Below, in pieces: positions 16,220-24,193 of a stretch of DNA of 27,520 nucleotides; position 1 is the stretch's first letter; each line of letters begins with the position of its first letter. The stretch is from positions 1-27,520 of the forward strand of contig NZ_UETR01000042.1 in NCBI RefSeq assembly GCF_900491745.1. Reading direction: 5' to 3'. The position numbers were made by a program, and so were the translations under genes. Source of the DNA: Amarolinea aalborgensis. GTDB taxonomy: Bacteria > Chloroflexota > Anaerolineae > SSC4 > Amarolineaceae. The notes beneath the pieces were generated by a model. That model was given only the letters and a program-made list of their open reading frames with translations, was not told the DNA's origin and ran no database searches.

Positions 16220-17920
16220 ATGGCATCCTACACATTGGAGCAGGTTTTCGAGGGCCGCCGGGCATTAATCACCGCGCCGGCTACGGCTACAGTCGGCGAT
16301 GCGCTGAAGTTGATGTTCAGTAACCGCGTGGGCCAACTGCCCGTGGTGACAGCCGACGGCCGCGTGCAGGGCATCATCTCGCAGCAGAGCATCCTCGGCA
16401 TGTACTTTCACACCGAGGGCCGTGTGGACCTCATGCGCCTTCCCGTGGTTCATTGTCAGGACCCAGCCACCACACTGACGGTGCAGGACGATCTGCTCAA
16501 GGCGGCTGACCTCCTGCGCGCACGTGGGGTCTATGCCGTCATCGCCACGGCCGACGACAAACCGGTGGGGATCCTTACCGGCAAGGACATGACCTACTTC
16601 TTTCGCTCGTTGTTCGAAGGCACGATGATGGTGGAGCAGATCGAGGTGACGCTGCGCCAGTGCGTGGACGCGGCCTATCCTGACGAGGCGGCGCGCACCC
16701 GCGCGCTGCTGGCTGCGTTTGGTCCCAGCCGGCAGAACAAGAGTATCCCCGCTCGCGGCCAAAGCTATCTGAATTTCTCTGACCTCCTGAACCTGATCCG
16801 CGACGAGGACAATTGGCCCGTGTTCGAGCCGATGCTCGGGCCCAAGACTATCTTCGAGCCGCTGCTGACTCGTGTGCGCACCGTGCGCGACGAACTGTCG
16901 CATTTTCAAGGCCGGCCTGATCCGCTGGAGATGGAGACGCTGCGCCGCGCCGTCTTGTGGCTGACAAATCGGCGCCTCTTACCGTCTGAATCGGCCAAAA
17001 AGGCGCAGCCCCCGCTGCTGCCCGATGTCAAACTGCATCCCTTGAGCGAAATTCTAGCCCAGCACAGGCGGCCGCTCTGTATCGAGGCGGGAGCGACCAT
17101 CGGCGCTGCCTTGCATTTGATGACCGAGAATCGTTTTGGGCAGCTGCCGGTGGTGGATTCTGCCGGCGAACTGATAGGAATGATCTCGCAGCAGTCGCTC
17201 CTCAGCCTGTACTTTTTCACCGGGGGCGCGGCGCCGCTGCTTGATCTACCCATCCATCACGCCTTGGAGCCGGCGGCCGTGCTGACGGAAGGGGATGACC
17301 TGTTCACCGCGGTTGATCTGCTGACTGCTCCTGGCACGGGCGCGGCCGTGGTCGTCAGGCGCTCCGAGGAGCCATCTGCGGCAAAAACGCCTGGTCAGCC
17401 GGTGGGCATCATGACCGGCAAGGACATGACCCATTTTTTTCGCGCGCTCTTTGAAGGCATCATCCTGATTGAACGTATGGAGATCGCGCTGCGAGACTAT
17501 ACCAGCCGGGCTTTTCCCGATGAGGAATCTCTCAATGCCGCGGCGATGGCGGTCTTTGGCCCTGGGCCGAACAAGCCCCATTTGCCCGCGCGCAATCCGT
17601 TCCGGCTGACGTTGGGCGACCGTATTCTGCTCATGGTCCATGACGCCAACTGGCCGCGCTTCGAGCCGGTGTTGGGGCCGCGCAGCGTCTTTATGCCTCT
17701 CGCACAGTTGGTGCGCCAGGCGCGCAACGAATTGATGCACTTCAGGGGGCAGCTCGGCACCTTGGAGCATGACGGCCTGGTGCGCGCGTACACCTGGCTG
17801 ATGCAGCGGCCGCCGTGGCCCGACGACGCGGCGCCCGCGACGCCCGCGGCCGCGCCGGCAGCAGGCGCGCTGCCGCTTGGCGAGCAGGCAGAAACGGGCG
17901 AGTCTGCCGAGAACAGTTGA
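16220..17920 (+). CDS. Duplicated CBS-pair + HEPN-like protein
   Basis: A 566-residue protein; AGGAGG sits about 8 bp before the ATG. It is two copies of one unit. Each starts with a CBS pair, 1-135 (VGQLPVVTADGRVQGIISQQ, KPVGILTGKDMTYFF) and 275-430 (FGQLPVVDSAGELIGMISQQ, VGIMTGKDMTHFF). Each continues with a helical domain of about 120 residues (NWPVFEPMLGPKTIFEPL; NWPRFEPVLGPRSVFMPL). The helical domains hold R223-D-E-L-S-H228 and R502-N-E-L-M-H507, fitting the R-polar-x3-H signature of HEPN ribonucleases. CBS pairs usually bind adenine nucleotides, so a nucleotide-controlled RNase or RNA-binding protein is a reasonable inference. The tail is Ala/Pro-rich. No signal peptide, so cytoplasmic. 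It stands alone, not in an operon. The HEPN call is from motif and helix context only. Confidence 0.88.
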   Translation: MASYTLEQVFEGRRALITAPATATVGDALKLMFSNRVGQLPVVTADGRVQGIISQQSILGMYFHTEGRVDLMRLPVVHCQDPATTLTVQDDLLKAADLLRARGVYAVIATADDKPVGILTGKDMTYFFRSLFEGTMMVEQIEVTLRQCVDAAYPDEAARTRALLAAFGPSRQNKSIPARGQSYLNFSDLLNLIRDEDNWPVFEPMLGPKTIFEPLLTRVRTVRDELSHFQGRPDPLEMETLRRAVLWLTNRRLLPSESAKKAQPPLLPDVKLHPLSEILAQHRRPLCIEAGATIGAALHLMTENRFGQLPVVDSAGELIGMISQQSLLSLYFFTGGAAPLLDLPIHHALEPAAVLTEGDDLFTAVDLLTAPGTGAAVVVRRSEEPSAAKTPGQPVGIMTGKDMTHFFRALFEGIILIERMEIALRDYTSRAFPDEESLNAAAMAVFGPGPNKPHLPARNPFRLTLGDRILLMVHDANWPRFEPVLGPRSVFMPLAQLVRQARNELMHFRGQLGTLEHDGLVRAYTWLMQRPPWPDDAAPATPAAAPAAGALPLGEQAETGESAENS

Positions 17921-17959
17921 GATCGGCCAGCCGGCCCGCGTCACCCATGACTGCATGAT

Positions 17960-17988
17960 TTGGCGACGCCCGCGCTCGATGTTATGAT
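17960..17988 (+). promoter_or_regulatory. Sigma-70-type promoter for the exported glycosidase-like gene
   Basis: TTGGCG (17960-17965), a 17-bp spacer and TATGAT (17983-17988). It lies about 54 bp before the ATG at 18042, in an intergenic gap of the right orientation. Confidence 0.6.
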
Positions 17989-17994
17989 GGCGCG

Positions 17995-18019
17995 GACAGC
18001 CATCGCCCTATGGGCTGTC
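17995..18019 (+). other. Hairpin in the 5' leader of the glycosidase-like gene
   Basis: GACAGCC (17995-18001) pairs with GGCTGTC (18013-18019) around an 11-nt loop. It begins at about the expected transcription start of the promoter just upstream, so it could cap or stabilise the mRNA 5' end. Confidence 0.5.
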
Positions 18020-18041
18020 AGAAGGGAAAACTAAGCCGAAG

Positions 18042-19262
18042 ATGAGCGATGACGACCGCCATCTCTTGAGCCGCCGCCGCTTCCTGATCGGAAGCGCGGC
18101 CCTGGCCGGATTGGCGCTGCTCGAATCGTGCCGTCCGCGCGGCGCGCCGCCCCCTACGGCTACCCCAACCAAGACACCCCGCCCAGGAACCGCATCACCC
18201 AGGACTGCCACGCCGACGCCGCCAGCGTCGCCCACGGCCACGGGTACACCCGCGCCCACGGCCACCGCGCCCCCCGAACCGCCGACGGCGACGCCGACGC
18301 CGCCTCCCACGCCGTTTCCACCAGGCCCGCCATCCAAGCTAGGTCTCTTTGTCACGCGCAATGAGCCGGAGGTCTTTCGGCTGATGGAGACCGGCAATGT
18401 GGCGATCATCAAGACCCTGGAGCACGATGTCAATTTCGTCAGCGATCTGAAGAAGCTGTCGCCCAACACCTTGATCATCGGCCGGCCGACATTCCTGGGG
18501 CAGGCAGATCTGGACACCATGGATCCAGCCGCCGCCGCCCAACAGTTCGTGGAACGCCTGCTGCCCCTGGCTGCCGATGAGCGCCGCCGCGCCGCGTACA
18601 CAGCCTGGGAATCTTACAACGAGCCGGTGCCCAATAACCCCGAGCAGATGAAGCGCCTGGCCGATTTCGAGGCGGAGCGCACCCGGCTGCTGGCCGCGCA
18701 GGGCATTCGTTCCGTCGTTGGCAATTTTGGCACGGGGCAGCCCCCACTCGAACTGTGGCCCGATTTTCGCCCGGCGCTGGAAGCTGTGAAGACCCACAAC
18801 GGCTACCTGGGGTTGCACGAATACTCCGCGCCCGACATTTGGTTTGGCACGGGCAAGAATCAGCGCCAACCAACGGCTGATCGCGCGGATGAGGGTTGGC
18901 TGACGCTGCGCTATCGCAAGGTCTATCGGAATTACCTGGAACCGGCCGGTCTGGCTGTTCCGCTGCTCATCACCGAATGCGGCGTGGATGGCCTGGTGCA
19001 GAATCGGCCTGGCCCGAATGGTCGCGGCTGGCGCGACTTCGTGACCTACTGGGGCCTCGAGCTGGGCATGGGTTTCGACGGCGCTGGCAACTACATCGAG
19101 CAGTTGGCCTGGTACGATGAGGAGCTGCGCCTGGATGAATACGTCAAAGGCGCGGCGATCTATGCCCTGGCGACGTCAGGTGGTTGGGAATCGTACGAAC
19201 TCCTGGGAGACGCTGCGCAGATTCTAAACCAGTATTTGTCGGTGCATCCGCTGCGCGGCTGA
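18042..19262 (+). CDS. Tat/lipoprotein-type exported glycoside-hydrolase-like protein
   Basis: A 406-residue protein. The N-terminus has a twin-arginine motif SRRRFLIG (10-17), a hydrophobic stretch and LESC (Cys30), an imperfect lipobox. A Pro-Thr linker follows to about residue 98. The remainder looks like a TIM-barrel glycosidase of clan GH-A: WESYNEP has N193-E194-P195, the usual acid/base position, and LLITECGVDG has E312 at the expected nucleophile strand end. A further acidic and aromatic cluster is EQLAWYDEEL. The spacing of about 118 residues between the two glutamates is normal for the clan. Substrate cannot be told. The only Shine-Dalgarno-like sequence, AGAAGGG, is rather far from the ATG, so the start is moderately sure. 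It has its own promoter and is convergent with the anti-sigma gene. Confidence 0.85.
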   Translation: MSDDDRHLLSRRRFLIGSAALAGLALLESCRPRGAPPPTATPTKTPRPGTASPRTATPTPPASPTATGTPAPTATAPPEPPTATPTPPPTPFPPGPPSKLGLFVTRNEPEVFRLMETGNVAIIKTLEHDVNFVSDLKKLSPNTLIIGRPTFLGQADLDTMDPAAAAQQFVERLLPLAADERRRAAYTAWESYNEPVPNNPEQMKRLADFEAERTRLLAAQGIRSVVGNFGTGQPPLELWPDFRPALEAVKTHNGYLGLHEYSAPDIWFGTGKNQRQPTADRADEGWLTLRYRKVYRNYLEPAGLAVPLLITECGVDGLVQNRPGPNGRGWRDFVTYWGLELGMGFDGAGNYIEQLAWYDEELRLDEYVKGAAIYALATSGGWESYELLGDAAQILNQYLSVHPLRG

Positions 19263-19280
19263 TCGGCAGTTCCGGCCATG

Positions 19281-19431
19281 AACCGTCAAGACGCCAAGAT
19301 TGCACATTTTCATGTGATCTTGGCGTCCTTCGCGTCTTGGCGGTTGGTTTTTGGCCGTGAAATGGCAAACCGTCGGGACGCCAAGAAGCCAAGCCCCATG
19401 TGCACTTGGCGTCCTTCGCGTCTTGGCGGTT
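19281..19431. repeat. Two copies of a palindromic intergenic repeat
   Basis: Each copy has a left arm like AACCGTCAAGACGCCAAG (19281 onward; degenerate at 19368 onward). The right arm, TTGGCGTCCTTCGCGTCTTG followed by GCGGTT, ends at 19345 and 19431. The right arms are identical and the left arms have diverged. They fill the 198-bp gap between convergent genes and could fold into long hairpins, serving as a two-way terminator or as a dispersed genomic repeat. Confidence 0.85.
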
Positions 19432-19460
19432 GATTCCTGGCAGTGGACTAGCTGATGCGT

Positions 19461-21662
19461 CTAGGAACCTGTCGTAGGCAGCGCCTGCACCGAGCGCACT
19501 TCGAGGAACGGCCAGCCCTGTTCCACCTTGAGCCGACCAAAGACCTGTACGTCGCTGCCGGCCTGCAGGTCTTGCGTCAGGTCGGCGCTGGCGTTGCGCA
19601 CCCAGACCGAAGCGCCGCTGTCGTCGCGCAGCACCCACTGCCCCAGCCGCGGCGCGTCCGCGGGCAGGTCGCCCGGCGCGCTCGTCAGGTAGACGCCGGT
19701 CATGACAACCTCGCGCCCGGCAAAGGCCGCGGGGGCCGCTCGTACATCGGCCAACGCCGGCGCGTCGTAGTAAGGGATGTTCAACAGCACGCCGACGACG
19801 CGCCACGTCTCATCCGCGCGACGGTGCAGGTAAAGGTGCAGACTGTCTGCGGCCCCGGCTCCAGACTGTCGTCGCACCACGACGGTTGTTTCACCTGGCG
19901 GCTGCCAATCCGGCGGGTTGACGGGCAGATGCTGCGCGTCCACGCGTGCCTGCGTCCCGCTCAGCGCCTTGAGCAGGGTAGCCAGGGCTTCGGCCGTGGT
20001 ATGCGGTCCGTAATCGCACGGCTGCCCATACGTGCAGGAGACCCATCCCTCGCCGGTCAGCCAGTGCGCCAGCCCGGGGCCATCCCCCTGTGCGATGGCG
20101 CGGCTGAGGCTGGCGAGCACCGCGTCGAAATCAGTTTCGTCGGTGAGGAGGGCGCCGGGTGGGGGAGCGGTGCGCCAGCCGGCCACGTGCAGCGGCGAGG
20201 AGGCCGTGCTGCCAAGCGCAGTGGACAGGCTGATTGTGGCGCTGACCTGGTCAGACGGCCGCAGAAAGACCATCTGCCGATCAGCGCCGGCGCTGGCCCC
20301 AGGATCCCACAACACCCAGGCATCCAGGGCATTAGGGATGGCAGGCGACCATGTCAACGGCTGGCTGCCAGCGCCGGGCAGCGGGGTAAGGGTAGATGGC
20401 TTACCCGTGGCAAATGACAGCAAGCGGACATCGGTCACCTGGGCCGCGCGCTTAGCAGCGGCCAGGGTGTAGATGACATAATCCTCGTCGGGGGCCAACA
20501 CGTAACTCTGGATGGGCAGGGTGGCCGACAGAGCCACGGATTGGCGCCCGCTGGTCAGGTCCTGACGCACCAGGATGGAGGCGCCTTGCGGACTATCGGC
20601 CAGGTAATAGGCCGAACGGCCGCGAGGGCCAAGCTGAGGCGCATGCAGCCGCCAACCAGGTCCACCTTCGTACAGATAGGGCTGCGTCGTAATCGGCTGG
20701 CCCGGCGTGAGCTTCTGAATCTGGCCGCTGCTGTCCTCTTGCGCGTTAGCGCTGAGGAGGACGTAGACTGAATCGCTGGCCGCGCCCCAGCCAAGCAAGC
20801 GTGGGTAGCCCTGGTCATAACCAAAGCTGTTCGTGGGGAGGCCAGCCTGCAAGCGCACCATCGTTACCTGGTAGGTGCGATTGGGGCGTTGGACAACCAC
20901 GGCCAGGGCCAGGCTGTCGGGCGCCCAGGCGATACTGGTAATCTGCCCGCTCACCGCGTCCATGGACAGCAGATTCAAGGCTGCATCACCGTTGAGCGGC
21001 AGCAGCCAGAGGCCATCTTGACCAAAAGCCAGCCAATGCCCATCTGGGCTGAGCGCGGGCGCGCCGGCTAACGTTTTGGCCCACTGTTTGAGCAGCCGCG
21101 GCGGTTGACCATCGGTGCGCGCGGTGTAGAGAGCGCTGCCTTGATTGCCATCCAGGCTGTAGACCAACCACGGCCAGGTGGGGGCGTCTGGCGCGCCAGG
21201 TGTGAGCACAATCACGGGGGTGGCAGAAATCGGCGCGGCAGGCGTGTCTGCAATCGGGGCCGGCGGTGTGCCGGTCGCGGCTGTCTGCTGGGTGCTGACA
21301 GGCGTCACGGTCCCGGCCGTCACAGCCATCCGCTGCTGCAGGCGAATCACGCCGATGAAGGCTACCACCATCAGCGCAACGCCAGCCACAAAGGCCAGTT
21401 CACTGCTCAGACGGCGGCGCCTGGGGCTGACCTGGCGGCGCCGCGCCAACTCCTGGCGCAGGCTGGCTGCCAGACGCGGCGATGGCGCGCGCGACGGCAG
21501 CGTGCGCAGCAGCAGGGAATCTTGTGCTTGATACGCGGTCAGAGCCAGGCGGCACTCAGGGCAGGTGAGCATGTGCGCATCCACGCGGGTACGCTGTGCG
21601 CTGTCCAATTCACGGTAGTGCGCCACGAGCAGCCGAATCTCGCGATGTTCAGCGTTGGTCAT
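19461..21662 (-). CDS. Membrane anti-sigma factor with extracytoplasmic propeller-like domain
   Basis: A 733-residue protein. Its N-terminal zinc-binding anti-sigma domain has the H30-x3-C34-x2-C37 motif (AHMLTCPECR). An Arg-rich stretch (78-84) then leads into one transmembrane helix (about 89-106), so the first part is cytoplasmic and the rest outside. After a Thr/Pro/Ala linker, about 150-480 hold repeated WD40/TolB-like blades (LSPDGHWLAFGQDG, ITSIAWAPDSLALAVV, LAPDEDYVIYTL). The next 130 residues are unassigned. The end (about 630-733) looks like an OB-fold (GREVVMTGVYL, GQWVLRDDSGASVWV, VQVFGRLKVEQGW). It starts with an ATGA overlap with the sigma gene, so the pair is translationally coupled. 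The likely role is holding the ECF sigma factor until an envelope signal arrives; the signal is unknown. Confidence 0.9.
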   Translation of the reverse strand: MTNAEHREIRLLVAHYRELDSAQRTRVDAHMLTCPECRLALTAYQAQDSLLLRTLPSRAPSPRLAASLRQELARRRQVSPRRRRLSSELAFVAGVALMVVAFIGVIRLQQRMAVTAGTVTPVSTQQTAATGTPPAPIADTPAAPISATPVIVLTPGAPDAPTWPWLVYSLDGNQGSALYTARTDGQPPRLLKQWAKTLAGAPALSPDGHWLAFGQDGLWLLPLNGDAALNLLSMDAVSGQITSIAWAPDSLALAVVVQRPNRTYQVTMVRLQAGLPTNSFGYDQGYPRLLGWGAASDSVYVLLSANAQEDSSGQIQKLTPGQPITTQPYLYEGGPGWRLHAPQLGPRGRSAYYLADSPQGASILVRQDLTSGRQSVALSATLPIQSYVLAPDEDYVIYTLAAAKRAAQVTDVRLLSFATGKPSTLTPLPGAGSQPLTWSPAIPNALDAWVLWDPGASAGADRQMVFLRPSDQVSATISLSTALGSTASSPLHVAGWRTAPPPGALLTDETDFDAVLASLSRAIAQGDGPGLAHWLTGEGWVSCTYGQPCDYGPHTTAEALATLLKALSGTQARVDAQHLPVNPPDWQPPGETTVVVRRQSGAGAADSLHLYLHRRADETWRVVGVLLNIPYYDAPALADVRAAPAAFAGREVVMTGVYLTSAPGDLPADAPRLGQWVLRDDSGASVWVRNASADLTQDLQAGSDVQVFGRLKVEQGWPFLEVRSVQALPTTGS

Positions 21663-22198
21663 GGCTTCTTCTCCTCGGCGCCCACATAAACCTGGCGGAA
21701 GCGTTCACGCGCCCGGAATAGTCGGGTCTTGACGGCCCCCCGCGAACAGCCCATGACCTCGGCGATTTCCTCTGTCGAAAAATTGTCATAGATGTAGAGC
21801 ACCAGGCACGTGCGTTGATCAGGCGGGAGCTGGGCCAACGCCGCGCGTACAGCCAGAACGTCCGCAGCGGCATGCTCAGGGCTGTCAGTGGGCGGCCCAG
21901 CATCATCTTCGAAGAAAGGCAGCCACTGGATCAGGCGTTTGCGACGCAGGGCGTCATAGCAGGTGTTCGTGGCGATACGATACAGCCAGGCGCGGTAGTT
22001 GGAATCGGCCGGTAAGCGCGCGAGCGCGCGGTAGGCTTTGACGAAGGTTTCTTGCGTCAGGTCTTCGGCTTGCTCCCATTGGCCCACCAGCCGCAGCACG
22101 TAGCTAAACAGCGGGCGGTTGTACTGGGCGTATAACCGCTCGAATAGTTCTTCCAGGGCGCGCAGATCGGCCGGGGTTGACTGTGCCTGGCTCAACAT
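21659..22198 (-). CDS. ECF RNA polymerase sigma factor
   Basis: Region 2 is clear (LFSYVLRLVGQWEQAEDLTQ, ETFVKAYRAL, AWLYRIATNTCYDALRRKR) and so is region 4 (LAQLPPDQRTCLVLYIYDNF, STEEIAEVMGCSRGAVKTRL). About 180 residues is usual for the group. Two starts are possible: ATG 22219 has AGGAG 13 bp away, whereas ATG 22198 has GAGG 5 bp away, so I choose the latter (MLSQAQ). The stop overlaps the anti-sigma start by four bases. It directs polymerase to its own regulon and probably to its own promoter. Confidence 0.93.
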   Translation of the reverse strand: MLSQAQSTPADLRALEELFERLYAQYNRPLFSYVLRLVGQWEQAEDLTQETFVKAYRALARLPADSNYRAWLYRIATNTCYDALRRKRLIQWLPFFEDDAGPPTDSPEHAAADVLAVRAALAQLPPDQRTCLVLYIYDNFSTEEIAEVMGCSRGAVKTRLFRARERFRQVYVGAEEKKP

Positions 22199-22265
22199 TG
22201 CCACCTCAAAGTAGGCCATGCCGGTGGACTCGCTCCTGCTTACGATTGCATCTCTGCTCCCTGTT

Positions 22266-22294
22266 GCAACGAGCGAGCCGACAAGCTGGTTACA
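22266..22294 (-). promoter_or_regulatory. Candidate ECF-type autoregulatory promoter
   Basis: On the - strand, TGTAAC (22294-22289), a 17-bp spacer and CGTTGC (22271-22266) upstream of the sigma gene resemble ECF promoters (AAC-type -35, CGT-type -10). ECF genes often drive their own expression. No other copy was sought systematically. Confidence 0.4.
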
Positions 22295-22336
22295 GATGTC
22301 GCTTCACGCGCGACTGACCTGAAAATAACCCGATGG

Positions 22337-22395
22337 CTCACACCAAGACACAAAGACACAAAAAAGCTCTTGACTCCTTGGTGGCTTCGTGTGAG
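22337..22395. repeat. Imperfect palindromic intergenic repeat
   Basis: CTCACAC (22337-22343) pairs with GTGTGAG (22389-22395). The inner parts also pair imperfectly (CACCAAGACACAAAG against CTTGGTGGCTTC). It resembles in style the palindromes at 19281-19431. The gap 22199-22575 also holds the ECF promoter candidate, the next inverted repeat and the 30-bp direct repeats; no gene is seen there. Confidence 0.6.
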
Positions 22396-22420
22396 GACTG
22401 ACTGACGTGAAAAATAGCCC

Positions 22421-22487
22421 TGTAACGCAATCCGCTGAATTGCGGCGCCATTGCCCCCACGGAGGCAAGCCGGCGGCTTGCGTTACA
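22421..22487. repeat. Nested inverted repeat with strong inner hairpin downstream of the two-TM gene
   Basis: TGTAACGCAA (22421-22430) is the exact reverse complement of TTGCGTTACA (22478-22487). Inside, GCAAGCCGGCGGCTTGC (22465-22481) is itself a 7-bp stem with a 3-nt loop. It lies after the end of the xer-pnp-TM operon (- strand) and could act as its terminator, but has no clear T tract. The form suggests a small dispersed repeat. Confidence 0.6.
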
Positions 22488-22520
22488 TTGTCACTCCCGG
22501 ATGTACGTGTTCAGCGCATG

Positions 22521-22596
22521 GGCGACCGACTTGGACGCGACCATCTCAGGGGCGACCGACTTGGACGCGACCATCTCAGGGGCGACCGACTTGGAC
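22521..22596. repeat. 30-bp direct tandem repeat over the 3' end of the two-TM gene
   Basis: Two identical 30-bp units (22521-22550, 22551-22580) and a 16-bp partial third (22581-22596). The partial unit codes the last residues of the two-TM protein (QVGRP), and the stop TGA (22578-22576) lies in the adjoining unit, so the array is a tandem duplication of the gene end and its stop. No spacers are present, so it is not CRISPR. Confidence 0.95.
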
Positions 22597-23310
22597 CTGC
22601 ACACTACATTCACCGAAGTTGCCGGTGAGATCAACGGTGCGCAGGTAAAGGGTGTACGCGCCTGCACGCAAACCGGACACATTCCAGGCGCCAAGAACGC
22701 CGTTCGCAACAGGCTGCTGAGAGGAAAAAATGAAGGTCGGGTCGCCGGCGGCGCCGCTGGGCTTGAATTCCAATTTGTAGTAGTCAAAACGATCGGCGTT
22801 GGCGCTGCCCACAATCTGCACACTGCCGCTGACCTCTTCGTTGACGCCTGGGCGCAGCAGGCGCGCGCGGGCATCTAGGCAGCGCGGCGCGACAATCGGC
22901 GGCGCGGTGGGGGCGAGAGGCGCAGTCGGCGTTGGCTGGGGCGTCGGTTTCGTGGTCGGAACGGGCGACGGCGTGGGTGTGGCCGTGGCTGGCTCCGGCG
23001 TCGGCGTAATCGTTGGCAGGCTCAACGCCGTCGGCGTGGGCGACACCACGTTTTCTACCAACGGCTGCACAGCCGCGGCCACATTGTTGCTGATGAAATA
23101 GACAGCGCCCATGACCAGGAGCAGGAAGAAGGCGACGTTGAGCGCGTTGTAGGTCTTGTTCAACGCCGCTTCGCGTTCCAGGCTGAAAGCGGCCTGGCGT
23201 CTTTCCTGGCGCGCTTGCAAGGCTACGCGAAAATACCAAAGCGCGATGATTCCGCACGCGGCGTACACCCAGGGTGCATAGTCGCTGATCAGTTTGACAA
23301 CGATAGCCAT
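22576..23310 (-). CDS. Two-TM membrane protein with Thr-Pro linker and Ig-like outer domain
   Basis: A 244-residue protein. Helix 1 is about 14-31 (WVYAACGIIALWYFRVAL). A charged cytoplasmic loop follows (ARQERRQAAFSLEREAALN). Helix 2 is about 56-74 (VAFFLLLVMGAVYFIS). Then come a Pro-Thr linker about 88-140 and an Ig/Fn3-like domain (ARLLRPGVNEEVSGSVQIVG, LRAGAYTLYLRTVDLTGNF) ending in VQVQVGRP. Start and end are therefore outside. Only 10 bp separate it from the pnp stop, so it is probably the last gene of that operon. I do not recognise a named family or function. The 3' end has been duplicated as 30-bp repeats. Confidence 0.88.
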   Translation of the reverse strand: MAIVVKLISDYAPWVYAACGIIALWYFRVALQARQERRQAAFSLEREAALNKTYNALNVAFFLLLVMGAVYFISNNVAAAVQPLVENVVSPTPTALSLPTITPTPEPATATPTPSPVPTTKPTPQPTPTAPLAPTAPPIVAPRCLDARARLLRPGVNEEVSGSVQIVGSANADRFDYYKLEFKPSGAAGDPTFIFSSQQPVANGVLGAWNVSGLRAGAYTLYLRTVDLTGNFGECSVQVQVGRP

Positions 23311-23320
23311 TGCCGCTTAC

Positions 23321-24193
23321 TCAGGTTCCCACCGGCTCACCCGGCGCGGGCAGGGCTGAGAGAATCTCCTGTAAGAGGGCCGTCAACCGCGGCACCACGA
23401 GCTTGCCAGTTTCCAGCACTTCTTGGTGTGTCGTTTCGGCCTCACTCTCGATGTTGTCAATCGCGACATTGCTAATGGTGGAGATGCCCAACACACGCAG
23501 GCCGCCATGCCGTGCGACCACGGCTTCGGGCACAGTGGACATCCCCACGGCGTCCGCGCCGATCACGCGCAGGAAGCGGATATCGGCCGGCGTCTCGAAG
23601 CTCGGTCCGGCCAGGCACATGTACACCCCTTGCTGCAGTGGAATCTGCAGGCGCGCAGCCGTTTTGACGGCCAGGTCGCGCAGTTGTGGGTCATACACGC
23701 GGGTCATGCTGGGGAACCGCGGCCCGAAGGTTGGGTCATTGGGGCCGCGCAGCGGATTTTGCCCGGCCATGCCGATCAAGTTGATATGATCGCTGATGAG
23801 CATCAGTTCGCCGGCGTGAAAGGCCGGATTGATGCCGCCGGCCGCGTTGGTAAGAATGACCGTGTGAATGCCCAACCGCTGCATCACGCGCATCGGCAGC
23901 GTCACCTGCTGCATCGAGTAACCTTCATAAAAATGGACGCGACCCTGCATGACCAGCACATCTTGCCCTTGCAGCCGGCCGATGACCAGCGCGCCGTCGT
24001 GTCCTTCTACGGTGCTGACTGGAAAATGGGGGATGCGGCTGAAAGGAATCCGATCCGCATCGGTCACGGCATCGGCCAGCCCACTCAAACCCGATCCCAG
24101 CACCAGGCCTACCTGCGGCTGATGCCGGGTCTGACTGCGCACATAGGCAACGGCCTGGGCGATGTCCTCAGAAGTAAAGAATTCCGCGTTCAT
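23321..24193 (-). CDS. punA: Purine nucleoside phosphorylase (trimeric, PNP-I type)
   Basis: A 290-residue protein of full length for the trimeric inosine/guanosine phosphorylases, which split purine nucleosides with phosphate to base and ribose-1-phosphate. Motifs in order: LVLGSGLSGLA (phosphate loop), GHDGALVIGRLQG, MQGRVHFYEGYSMQQVTLP, TNAAGGINP, LISDHINL, YMCLAGPSFETPADIR, GMSTVPEAVVARH, and GISTISNVA where most relatives have SNxAAG. The ATG overlaps the stop of the recombinase gene by four bases (ATGA) and has no strong own ribosome site, so translation is coupled. It works in cytoplasmic purine salvage. Confidence 0.95.
   Translation of the reverse strand: MNAEFFTSEDIAQAVAYVRSQTRHQPQVGLVLGSGLSGLADAVTDADRIPFSRIPHFPVSTVEGHDGALVIGRLQGQDVLVMQGRVHFYEGYSMQQVTLPMRVMQRLGIHTVILTNAAGGINPAFHAGELMLISDHINLIGMAGQNPLRGPNDPTFGPRFPSMTRVYDPQLRDLAVKTAARLQIPLQQGVYMCLAGPSFETPADIRFLRVIGADAVGMSTVPEAVVARHGGLRVLGISTISNVAIDNIESEAETTHQEVLETGKLVVPRLTALLQEILSALPAPGEPVGT

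Noticed and set aside
19455..20417. A 320-residue + strand frame opposite the anti-sigma gene
   Set aside because: No domain or ribosome site; the opposite strand shows a clear OB-fold-like end and propeller blades in frame.
22521..22596. Possible short CRISPR array
   Set aside because: The 30-bp units abut directly with no spacers and extend into a gene end; a plain tandem duplication.
22407..22878. Small + strand frames through the 30-bp repeats
   Set aside because: They only read the tandem repeats and the antisense of the two-TM protein; no start signal.
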